Assembly (NCBI GenBank): GCA_029056055.1
Contig: JAIDCC010000058.1
Location: forward strand, 1 to 35,207
Direction of reading: 5' to 3'
Origin: Duncaniella sp.
GTDB lineage: Bacteria; Bacteroidota; Bacteroidia; Bacteroidales; Muribaculaceae
DNA length: 35,207 nucleotides
Shown: in pieces, positions 16,683-24,291 of the stretch
Layout of the letters: every line of letters starts with the position of its first letter
How positions within the stretch are numbered: position 1 is the first letter of the stretch
The notes under the pieces: generated by a model
What the model was told of the DNA's origin: nothing
The model's input: the letters and a program-made list of their open reading frames with translations, nothing else
Databases searched by the model: none
Made by a program: the position numbers and the translations under genes

Positions 16683-18571
16683 CACAACTTGATTTTTTCA
16701 GTTACACCGCCCGGGCGGAAGTGCACGAGGTAGAGCACGGAATTTGCCGCCCCGCGGCTGTCGGGGGTCTTGCGGAAAGCAAAGCCGTTCTGCACGCCGT
16801 CGTAGGAACCGCTTTGGAGCGAGTCGAGGTTTTGCAGCAGATACATGCCCATGTCAAAACCGAGCAATCCGTGGCGGGGAATGGTGGATTCCATCTCGCC
16901 TCCATACCAGCGACGGAATTTGTCTTCGATGTCGCGGGTGCGCGCCGCGTCGTCGTCGGCATAGAAGCGCGAGTAGACCACGGTGTTGAGTTTGTGCATG
17001 TTCGAGAGGGTTTCTCCGCGGAACGTAATCCATTCCGGATAGCCCATGAGTTTCACGATAGGAGTGACCGCCTTTTCCTGCCATTCGAGCAGACCGGGCA
17101 TGATTTTGTTGAGGTCGGCCTGACGGCTTGTCGAGGGGATGAAGGTGTAGTTGCCGTTTGTCTTGAGCCCCTCAAGGTTTTCAGGGGTGAGGCGACCCGT
17201 CACTTCGATGTCGCTGTAGGCTATGCCGCGCTTGTCGAGAGTTTTCTTGAGCTCGGTCACAAATTCGGCCTTGTCGGAGCCTCCGTCTTTGAGTTCGATA
17301 AACACCGGCGACGAGTAAGAGAGCCTGTCGGCCAGAGCCTCGGCAGCCTTGGGAGTCATTTCCGAGCTGGGCAGATGTGACTGATACATCATGGCGTTGG
17401 TGAGGTAGAGCTCGTCGCGGGGCACGAACACATTGATGACGGCCACGTCGTTGGCCATACCGAAATTGGCCACTGTGGCGAGGCATGCTGCATCGTCGGG
17501 GGCTATGATGGCGGCATAGTCTTTCATCTCGTCTTTGCTGAGAAGGGCGCGGGTCTTGTCGAGCGAACCACCCGTGTCGTAAGCGCCCACGGTGATGGGT
17601 CGGCCCGACGAGCGCAGCGAATCAACGGCGAGAAGAAAGCCCTTGTAGAATTCAGTGTAGCGCTGTGCGGTCTTGCCGGGGGTGCTCTCTTCGAGCATGA
17701 AGGGGAGCATCAGAGCCACGGCCGAACGCTCGCGCGCAGGTTTGACCGGCTCGGCCTCGGCTGTGGGAAGCGGTGAAGTTTCCTCTATGGCCACGACGTC
17801 GGTAGCCTCGGGGGTCGAAAGGTGTGATGTGGCGGGGGCCTCGCCTGCGGGTGTCACAGACTGAGCCGTCTCGGCTGCCGGTTGGGCGGGAGGATTTTTC
17901 GATACAGAGGCCGTGGGGGGGAGATTCAGAATCTGCCCTTCGTGAATGGTGGTAAGCCCGGGGTTGACTTCCTCAAGCTCGTGCACTGTGATGTCGTGGG
18001 CGCGGGCTATCGAGTAGAGCGTTTCCTTCTTGCCGACAACGTAGGCGGCAGGGGTGGCCGACTGCACTTTGGTGACAGCGGCTGCGGCCACGGCTTCTTC
18101 GGGTGCGGCCACGCGCGTGGTCGTGCCGACCTGTCCCGGAATTTTGACCACGATGCTTTGGCCGGCCTTGAGGCCGTCGCGGAGCACGGGGTTTTCCTCA
18201 ATCAGACTTTGCGTGGTAACGCCGTAGCGGTTGGCTATGCCGAAGATGGTCTCGCCGCGCTCCACGTGGTGTGTGACGATGCGTTCGCCGACAGGCGCGG
18301 CGGCGTCTGAAGCCACCTGCGCAGCCGGGAAATAGAGTTTGGCTCCGGCTTTAAGACCGTCGGCCACGGAGGGATTGTATTTGATGAGTTCTTCCTTGGT
18401 GATACCGAGCTTGCGACAAAGCGAGTAGACCGTCTCCTTGGGTGCCACATCATAGAAATGATATGTCACACCGTTGACGTCGCATGTCGGGAGCTGCGAG
18501 ACGTCGGCTATCGAGGGCGCGATGCTCAGCGCCCCGGCTATGGCTACAAGGAATAAGCGTTTAAAGTGCAT
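16682..18571 (-). CDS. triple-LysM protein with periplasmic-binding-like domain
   Basis: A 629-residue exported protein. The start is the ATG at 18571 (MHFKRLFLVAIAGALSIAPS, a clear signal peptide); longer in-frame starts lie upstream of the promoter. Three LysM repeats follow at about 36-82, 100-145 and 175-220, with signatures such as KETVYSLCRKLGITKEELIKYNP and RGETIFGIANRYGVTTQSLIEENP. LysM binds peptidoglycan. After a Pro/Ala/Thr linker (about 222-282) comes a periplasmic-binding-fold region (about 285-615) resembling type I binding proteins and the LpoA/LppC family of penicillin-binding-protein activators. It probably sits in the periplasm on the cell wall. The PorT-like and tail-anchored genes follow without gaps, suggesting one envelope system. 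Partner and ligand are unknown. Confidence 0.88.
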   Translation of the reverse strand: MHFKRLFLVAIAGALSIAPSIADVSQLPTCDVNGVTYHFYDVAPKETVYSLCRKLGITKEELIKYNPSVADGLKAGAKLYFPAAQVASDAAAPVGERIVTHHVERGETIFGIANRYGVTTQSLIEENPVLRDGLKAGQSIVVKIPGQVGTTTRVAAPEEAVAAAAVTKVQSATPAAYVVGKKETLYSIARAHDITVHELEEVNPGLTTIHEGQILNLPPTASVSKNPPAQPAAETAQSVTPAGEAPATSHLSTPEATDVVAIEETSPLPTAEAEPVKPARERSAVALMLPFMLEESTPGKTAQRYTEFYKGFLLAVDSLRSSGRPITVGAYDTGGSLDKTRALLSKDEMKDYAAIIAPDDAACLATVANFGMANDVAVINVFVPRDELYLTNAMMYQSHLPSSEMTPKAAEALADRLSYSSPVFIELKDGGSDKAEFVTELKKTLDKRGIAYSDIEVTGRLTPENLEGLKTNGNYTFIPSTSRQADLNKIMPGLLEWQEKAVTPIVKLMGYPEWITFRGETLSNMHKLNTVVYSRFYADDDAARTRDIEDKFRRWYGGEMESTIPRHGLLGFDMGMYLLQNLDSLQSGSYDGVQNGFAFRKTPDSRGAANSVLYLVHFRPGGVTEKIKL

Positions 18572-18597
18572 CTGTACTTGAAAATCGGTTTGAACTG

Positions 18598-18605
18598 CAA
18601 ATTTA
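18598..18605 (-). promoter_or_regulatory. promoter -7 element of the LysM unit
   Basis: TAAATTTG on the minus strand, a perfect TAnnTTTG match, placed about 27 bases before the LysM-gene ATG at 18571. It supports that start over the longer frame. No clear -33 element was seen. Confidence 0.65.
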
Positions 18606-18660
18606 CGATTTTCCGACGGCATTTGGAAATTTTGAACACTCAAATCTGAAAAAATTTGCG

Positions 18661-18668
18661 TAACTTTG
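18661..18668 (+). promoter_or_regulatory. serB promoter -7 element
   Basis: TAACTTTG on the plus strand matches TAnnTTTG and is followed by the serB ATG at 18744 after a leader of about 68 bases. It forms a divergent promoter pair with the LysM unit. Confidence 0.65.
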
Positions 18669-18743
18669 CGCTCCCGCTCCAAGGGGGCAGACTTTGCCTC
18701 ACATGCCGAGCCGTGAAATTTAACTTTTCAACCAGTGCTACAA

Positions 18744-19982
18744 ATGACTTCGTTCACACCACCGTCATCTCCTCCCACCGAACTCATACTGATAAACATT
18801 TCGGGTGCCGACCATCCGGGCGTCACCTGCGCGCTGACCGAAATTCTCGCACGCTACGATGCCGCAATCCTCGACATCGGTCAGGCCGACATTCACCACA
18901 CCCTTTCGCTCGGTTTCCTCATCAAGACCGATGCCTCGGTGTCGGGCAACATCATGAAGGAACTCCTTTTCAAAGCCACCGAGCTGAACGTCTCGATACG
19001 ATTTACCCCCGTCAGCATCGATGAGTACGAGCAATGGGTGGGACGTCAGGGCAAAAACCGCTGGATTATCACCCTGCTCGGCCGACGGCTCACTGCGCGA
19101 CAGATTGCACTCGTCTCGCAGGAGATTACGGAGCAAGGACTCAACATCGACGGCATTCAACGTCTGACCGGACGTATGCCTCTGGCCGAGAGCGAACAAC
19201 CCAAATCGAAATCGTGCGTCGAGTTTTCGGTGCGCGGCACTCCTCACAATCTCGAAGCGATGCAAGCCACGTTCATGCGTCTGTCGCAGCAGGAAGAACT
19301 CGACATCTCGCTCCAGCAGGATACCCTCTACCGCCGCTGCCGCCGTCTGATTTGCTTCGATATGGATTCGACTCTAATCCGCACGGAGGTGATTGACGAA
19401 CTGGCCGAGCGCGCGGGCGTGGGCGCCGAGGTGCGTGCCATCACCGAAAGCGCCATGCGCGGCGAGATAGATTTCTGCGAGAGTTTCACCCGCCGCGTCG
19501 GACTGCTCAAGGGTCTCGACGTAAGCGTCATGGAAGACATAGCCCGCAACCTGCCCATCACCGAGGGCGTAGACCGCATGATGCAGGTGCTCAAGCGCGC
19601 CGGCTACAAAACGGCCATTCTCTCGGGCGGTTTCACCTATTTCGGCAACTATCTGAAGCAGCGTTTCGGTTTCGACTACGTCTATGCCAACGACCTCGAA
19701 ATGGAAGATGGCAAACTGACGGGACGCCACGTAGGCGACATCGTCGACGGACGACGCAAGGCTGAGCTCCTGCGACTTCTCGCGCAGGTGGAAAACGTAG
19801 ACATTGCCCAGACCATCGCCGTGGGCGACGGGGCCAACGACCTGCCTATGCTCACCACGGCCGGACTCGGAATTGCGTTCCACGCCAAACCCAAAGTGAA
19901 GGCCAACGCGCCTCAGGCCATTTCGACCATCGGCATTGACGGAGTGCTCTACTTCCTCGGCTTCAAAGATTCGTTCATCTAA
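18744..19982 (+). CDS. serB: phosphoserine phosphatase with ACT-like N-terminus
   Basis: A 412-residue cytoplasmic enzyme for the last step of serine synthesis (phosphoserine to serine). The C-terminal HAD domain carries FDMDSTL (205-211, nucleophile Asp206), SGGF (294-297), a conserved lysine region, and GDGANDLPM (361-369). The N-terminal part (about 12-185) has two ACT-like repeats, starting ELILINISGADHPGVTCALTEIL, which in this family bind amino acids or regulate the enzyme. The ATG at 18744 is preferred over the GTG at 18735. It is divergent from the LysM unit and convergent with fructokinase, so it appears to be a single-gene transcript. Confidence 0.96.
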   Translation: MTSFTPPSSPPTELILINISGADHPGVTCALTEILARYDAAILDIGQADIHHTLSLGFLIKTDASVSGNIMKELLFKATELNVSIRFTPVSIDEYEQWVGRQGKNRWIITLLGRRLTARQIALVSQEITEQGLNIDGIQRLTGRMPLAESEQPKSKSCVEFSVRGTPHNLEAMQATFMRLSQQEELDISLQQDTLYRRCRRLICFDMDSTLIRTEVIDELAERAGVGAEVRAITESAMRGEIDFCESFTRRVGLLKGLDVSVMEDIARNLPITEGVDRMMQVLKRAGYKTAILSGGFTYFGNYLKQRFGFDYVYANDLEMEDGKLTGRHVGDIVDGRRKAELLRLLAQVENVDIAQTIAVGDGANDLPMLTTAGLGIAFHAKPKVKANAPQAISTIGIDGVLYFLGFKDSFI

Positions 19983-20004
19983 GCAACGACCTGCCACACA
20001 AATT

Positions 20005-20043
20005 GCGGGCCGACACCTCTTGCTTTCCGAGGTGTCGGCCCGC
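20005..20043. terminator. bidirectional terminator between serB and fructokinase
   Basis: A perfect 15-base stem, 20005-20019 with 20029-20043 (core GGCCGACACCTC), with a 9-base loop, lies between the convergent stop codons. No long U-run follows on either side. Confidence 0.85.
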
Positions 20044-20072
20044 TGCATAATCGCAAGAATCAGCTAAACGGG

Positions 20073-20963
20073 TTATGCGTTTTTGATTTCGTCGGGGAGG
20101 ATGGGCATCGCGCCTTTCTGAGTGCAGACGAAGGCCGAGGTCTTGACGGCATTGGCGTGAGCCTCTTCGACAGATTTGCCTTTGAGGATGCTCGCTATGA
20201 AAGCGGCGGTAAACGAGTCGCCGGCACCAACCGTGTCGGCCACTTCAACCGAAGGCGTAGGCTGGAACGACACCTTGCCGGGGGTGAAGACGTAGCTGCC
20301 GTTGATGCCGCAGGTGAGGATGAGCATCTTGAGATTGTACTTGCCTAAGAGAATCCAGCACTTGTCCTGAAGGTCGATGCCGGGGTAGCCGAACATGCGG
20401 CTGACGGTGACAAGTTCCTCATCGTTGATTTTAAGAATGTTGCAACGCTCCATCGAGTGACAGAGAATTTCTTTGTTGTAGAAACCCTGACGGAGATTGA
20501 CGTCAAACACCACGAGTGTGTCGGGGGTCTGGGGCATTGCGTCGAGGAATCGGTTGATGGTGTTGCGCGACACGACGTTGCGCTGCGCGAGCGAGCCGAA
20601 GCAGACGGCCTTGGTGCGCCCGGCGAGCTGCTCGAGTTTGGCGGTGTAGGGGATGTTGTCCCAGGCAACGTTTTCCTTGATGTCATACTGGGGGATGCCG
20701 GCCTGATCGATTTCCACCTGCACGGTGCCGGTAGGGTAAGGCACTGTCTCGATGAGGTGGTTGAGACCTTTCGAGGTGAAATTGCTGATGATTTCGTGAC
20801 CGAGAGAGTCGTCGCCCACCGCGCTGACCACGCATGAAGGGAGTCCGAACTGCGAAACGTGATAGGCGAAATTGGCAGGTGCGCCACCAATCTTCTTTCC
20901 TTCGGGAAGCACATCCCACAGGGCTTCGCCCATTCCTACGACAATGTCTTTAGCTGTATTCAT
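20073..20963 (-). CDS. fructokinase (PfkB family)
   Basis: A 296-residue PfkB sugar kinase that phosphorylates fructose in the cytoplasm. The N-terminal motif GGAPANFAYHVSQFG (26-40) with GEALWD upstream is typical of fructokinases, and the C-terminal PfkB signature DTVGAGDSFTAAF (243-255) carries catalytic Asp249. Length is usual. It is the last gene of an operon with the MFS permease (53 bases upstream) and the GH32 enzyme, completing the route from fructan to fructose phosphate; a fructokinase has the same role in the Bacteroides thetaiotaomicron fructan locus (BT1757). Specificity for fructose is inferred from the motif and context. Confidence 0.94.
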   Translation of the reverse strand: MNTAKDIVVGMGEALWDVLPEGKKIGGAPANFAYHVSQFGLPSCVVSAVGDDSLGHEIISNFTSKGLNHLIETVPYPTGTVQVEIDQAGIPQYDIKENVAWDNIPYTAKLEQLAGRTKAVCFGSLAQRNVVSRNTINRFLDAMPQTPDTLVVFDVNLRQGFYNKEILCHSMERCNILKINDEELVTVSRMFGYPGIDLQDKCWILLGKYNLKMLILTCGINGSYVFTPGKVSFQPTPSVEVADTVGAGDSFTAAFIASILKGKSVEEAHANAVKTSAFVCTQKGAMPILPDEIKNA

Positions 20964-21016
20964 GATTTTCTGATTTGTAGTAAGTTTCGTTTAAAATTCT
21001 TAGGGAGGGTACGTTA

Positions 21017-22168
21017 TTAACGTCGGTTAGTGTCTGAATGTTTGAAGTCGGTCGGAAGTTCAGGTGAAAACCTGAAAATCGAATAATAAAGCAGGTAGAC
21101 AGCCGCGCAGATTTCGATGCCCGACGCAACTGTCGCGCCGAGGTGGAGAGTGGCCGGAAGCATTCCGGCGAACATGCCGCCCACGAGGAGCGAGGAGGTG
21201 CGGTCGGCGCGCTGCACACCTTCAATCCTTATGCCCGCGGCAATTATCGGAGCCATGATAGAGGGACAGGCAAAGCCTGCGAACACTCCCGCGACGGCAG
21301 TGATTTCAGCCGACGGGCAGAGAGCGGCCAGAAGTGTTCCGGCAAGGGCCAGTGACGACGCAAACACCGGGAAGAAGCGTGCCGGGAGGTGACGCAGCGA
21401 GAGTGCCGCAACGAGACATCCGATGAGACTGCTCAACAATTCCATGCTCCGGTTTAGTGCCGGCGGTTGCGCTGTCTGCCCCGTCATGCTTTGCTGAAGC
21501 AACGAGAAACCGATGCAGGCCACGCAAGCCATGGCGACAGCCTCGCTGACCGGAAATTGTCGTTTCGTCGCCTGACGCGCCTCCTGACGGAACTCGAAAG
21601 GTGTCGCAGCAAGCATAGTGAGCGCAAGCAGACTCAACATGGCCGAAAGCATGAAAATCACTTTCCATCCAAGCCCGAACGTAGGCATCGCCGTGGTCTC
21701 GGCCCACCATGCCACATGGGTCATCGTCAGGAATACCGCCGTGCCGCAAGCTGCCCCGCAGGCCAGGCGGACGGCTAATCCGGCAGGCGACGAAAGCGAG
21801 GCAAGAAGGGGGACGAGAGCTGTCATCGCCGCCGACGCGCCGAATCCGAGCATCGTGGCTCCGCAGCCCATGGCGAGGGGCGTCTCGGAGAATACCGGAA
21901 TTATCAGAGCCGCCGTGACTATGAAGAGCGCACAGACCAGAATGTGTTTGCGCGTAGAGGTAGCCATGCGCGAGGCAGCGAAGACCACTCCCCCAAATGC
22001 TCCGAGGCACGAGCAGAGAGGCAGATTTCCACTCTCTACGGCCTCGGAATAGCCTTCTGTCACGAAGGCGAGGGGGACAAGCCCGGTGATGAGGAAGCAG
22101 ACCATGACGGGCACTACCTGCATCCCGGCAGACATTCGGTCGGTGCCGATAGTGTTGCTCCGCGACAT
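21017..22168 (-). CDS. MFS transporter, probable fructose permease
   Basis: A 383-residue inner-membrane carrier with about 12 hydrophobic segments, for example VVPVMVCFLITGLVPLAFVT at the N-terminus and LLVGGMFAGMLPATLHLGATVA near the C-terminus. It lies between the GH32 gene (2 bases away) and the fructokinase gene, the position held by the hexose permease of Bacteroides fructan loci, so fructose uptake is the best proposal. The protein itself is a divergent MFS member: no sugar-carrier signature is obvious and the usual loop-2 motif is degenerate. I use the ATG at 22168 (MSRSNTIG) rather than the TTG six bases earlier. Confidence 0.78.
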   Translation of the reverse strand: MSRSNTIGTDRMSAGMQVVPVMVCFLITGLVPLAFVTEGYSEAVESGNLPLCSCLGAFGGVVFAASRMATSTRKHILVCALFIVTAALIIPVFSETPLAMGCGATMLGFGASAAMTALVPLLASLSSPAGLAVRLACGAACGTAVFLTMTHVAWWAETTAMPTFGLGWKVIFMLSAMLSLLALTMLAATPFEFRQEARQATKRQFPVSEAVAMACVACIGFSLLQQSMTGQTAQPPALNRSMELLSSLIGCLVAALSLRHLPARFFPVFASSLALAGTLLAALCPSAEITAVAGVFAGFACPSIMAPIIAAGIRIEGVQRADRTSSLLVGGMFAGMLPATLHLGATVASGIEICAAVYLLYYSIFRFSPELPTDFKHSDTNRR

Positions 22169-22170
22169 AC

Positions 22171-24003
22171 TCAATCAGCCTTTATCGAATAGATTGCGAG
22201 ATTGCTGACCTTACCTCCTGCCGTGGCGGAGATGCCGAGGGTGGTGTAGGGTTCGGTCGGGAAGACGAGGTTTGTCTGGCAGAAGCGGCCGCCGTCGCCG
22301 AACACCTCGATGCTCGAACGGTCTATGAAAATGCGCAGCGATAATACGCTTGCATCAGAAAATGTGGGCGAAACGGTGACGGCAGGAAACTCACGGCTGA
22401 AATCTGTGAGTCCCGACTCGTTGCGGTCGAAGCTGAAGGTGTGGGCTTCGGGGTCGTAGACCATCACCACTTTTTCGCCTTTCTGATTGGCGAGGGTGAG
22501 GGTAATCTTCGAGCCGGCCTTGGGCGCGAGGGTCATGGCGATTTCACACACACCGTCGTTGGTCTTGGGGAGATTGTAGACGGAAGGTTTGCGTCCCACC
22601 GAGGCACTCTTGACGTTGGTGACGGCGCGGTCGCGCAGCGACAGAAGTTCGGGCGAGGGCACGGAGGCCAGATAGTATTGGCCGTCTGAAGCTTTGAACA
22701 GCTCGGCTTCGCGCGGCAGGGTGTTGGCGCTGCGGAACTGCATCGTGGGGACGTCGGCGGCATACTGCCAGTTTGACATCCAGCCAATCAGAGTGCGACG
22801 ACCCTCGGGGGCGTTGCTCCAGCTGACGGTGGCGTAGTGGTCCTTGCCGAAGTCCATCCATTTGGTGGGAACGTTGCCCGCAGCGTCTGTGTCGGGCGTG
22901 AAGGTTTTGCCGTCGAAATCGCCCACGAAGTATTGCGCGGCCGAGCCTCCGAAGGGTCCTCCGGGATTGATGTTGCAGACAAGCACCCATTTGGTCTCGC
23001 CGTTCTCGCCGACGGGCAGTTCGAAGAGGTCGGGACATTCCCAGACACCTTCCTGCTCACCGAGACCTTTCCCGAAGGCGCTTTCGAGGGTCCAGGTCTT
23101 GAGGTCGGGCGACGAGAAGATTTGCATTTCGCGTTCGAGCGCGTGAGCCAGCAGGAGAATCCATTTGCCGGAAGGTGCGTGCCAGAACATGTTGGGGTCG
23201 CGGGCTTCGGTGTCCTGCGTCAGAATGGGATTGCCTTCATAGATGGTGAAGTGCTTGCCGTTGTCGGTCGAGAAGGCAAGCGACTGCTGCTGGGTTGCGT
23301 CGGCTGAAGTGTAGAGCGCAACGACCGCGCCTTCGCCGAAACCCGCGGTGTTGGCGGTGTCGACCGTCGAGCTGCCCGAGAAAATCATGCCGAGGCCGTC
23401 GGGAGCGAGCGCGAGACCTTCGTCGGTCCAATGCACGAGGTCGGGCGAGCTTGAGTGGCCCCACGACAGGTTCTGCCACTTCGACCCGTAAGGGTTCCAC
23501 TGATAGTAGAGGTGCCAGAGGCCGTCTTTGTAGAACATTCCGTTGGGGTCGTTCATCCAACCCCATCGAGGCGTATGGTGATAAACGGGGCGATAGATTT
23601 CGCGGTTGGTGGTGTCGTAGGTGTCGCTGAGCGTGATTTCCTGCCAGATGGCATCGTCTCTCACCTCACGCAGCGACGAGCGGTCTTGCTGCGTCTGCAC
23701 GAGGAGGTTGACTTTCTCACCCTTGTAAGGAGCGAGGTCTACGGGCACGAAGTAGTCGACTTTCGACTTTGCAATACGCGCGTTGAATTGGTCGGCCACC
23801 TTGCCGTTGATGATGATTTTGACGGGAGTGTCGACAGATGATTCCTGGACGGGAAGGAGGATATAGCGGCCATCGCCGTTGACGCGCACAAGGGTGGTGT
23901 TGATTCCGAGGTGTTCGATAGTCAGACCCTCGGCAGCCGACAGTGACGCGGCGCCGGCAAGCAGTGTCATGCCCATGAGTAGCGAACGTGAAAAGTGTTT
24001 CAT
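22171..24003 (-). CDS. GH32 fructan beta-fructosidase
   Basis: A 610-residue exported enzyme releasing fructose from levan, inulin or sucrose-type substrates. The start at 24003 (MKHFSRSLLMGMTLLAG) gives a clean signal peptide of about 24 residues without a lipobox, so it should act in the periplasm. An extra N-terminal beta region (about 26-130) precedes the five-bladed propeller. GH32 motifs are WMNDPNG (149-155, nucleophile Asp152), RDP (268-270), and WECPDLF (321-327, acid/base Glu322). A C-terminal beta-sandwich ends near residue 608 with the typical DRSSIEVFGDGG stretch (561-572). An exo-acting enzyme is likely; levan versus inulin preference cannot be read. It heads an operon with permease and fructokinase. 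Confidence 0.96.
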   Translation of the reverse strand: MKHFSRSLLMGMTLLAGAASLSAAEGLTIEHLGINTTLVRVNGDGRYILLPVQESSVDTPVKIIINGKVADQFNARIAKSKVDYFVPVDLAPYKGEKVNLLVQTQQDRSSLREVRDDAIWQEITLSDTYDTTNREIYRPVYHHTPRWGWMNDPNGMFYKDGLWHLYYQWNPYGSKWQNLSWGHSSSPDLVHWTDEGLALAPDGLGMIFSGSSTVDTANTAGFGEGAVVALYTSADATQQQSLAFSTDNGKHFTIYEGNPILTQDTEARDPNMFWHAPSGKWILLLAHALEREMQIFSSPDLKTWTLESAFGKGLGEQEGVWECPDLFELPVGENGETKWVLVCNINPGGPFGGSAAQYFVGDFDGKTFTPDTDAAGNVPTKWMDFGKDHYATVSWSNAPEGRRTLIGWMSNWQYAADVPTMQFRSANTLPREAELFKASDGQYYLASVPSPELLSLRDRAVTNVKSASVGRKPSVYNLPKTNDGVCEIAMTLAPKAGSKITLTLANQKGEKVVMVYDPEAHTFSFDRNESGLTDFSREFPAVTVSPTFSDASVLSLRIFIDRSSIEVFGDGGRFCQTNLVFPTEPYTTLGISATAGGKVSNLAIYSIKAD

Positions 24004-24086
24004 ATTAATCAGTCTTGCGATAGTTTTTTGGTGGTTTAAGGCGGGTTCGAGCGGAGCGTTTTCATGGCCCTTCGTTTCCGACGTTG

Positions 24087-24094
24087 CAAAACTA
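24087..24094 (-). promoter_or_regulatory. GH32 operon promoter -7 element
   Basis: TAGTTTTG on the minus strand, a perfect TAnnTTTG match, with a leader of about 75 bases before the GH32 ATG. No TTTG occurs at the -33 position, which fits activator dependence. Confidence 0.65.
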
Positions 24095-24135
24095 CTCATT
24101 TTCGCGACACGCTGCATATTATTTTTCAAGCAAAA

Positions 24136-24147
24136 GGTATAAAAAAA
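24136..24147 (-). promoter_or_regulatory. candidate HTCS operator upstream of GH32
   Basis: TTTTTTTATACC on the minus strand, 41 bases upstream of the GH32 -7 element. A near-identical TTTTTTTATATCC lies 39 bases upstream of the susC -7 element, suggesting a shared activator site. Confidence 0.45.
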
Positions 24148-24218
24148 TATGCATGGGGACGATTTATTGGAGAAATCGCCGATTTTTAATATCAAAACTG
24201 TCATTTTCGCAGCAATTT

Positions 24219-24251
24219 TTTGGAATTATGGCTTACTTTTGTGTATCTTTG
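24219..24251 (+). promoter_or_regulatory. HTCS promoter (-33 and -7 elements)
   Basis: TTTG at 24219-24222 and TATCTTTG at 24244-24251 lie 21 bases apart, matching a complete Bacteroidetes promoter. Transcription would begin near 24258, which excludes an in-frame ATG at 24220 and points to the GTG at 24292 as the start of the sensor gene. Confidence 0.7.
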
Positions 24252-24291
24252 CAAAGGCTTACCGCCTACCAATAAAACATCTATACCTACC

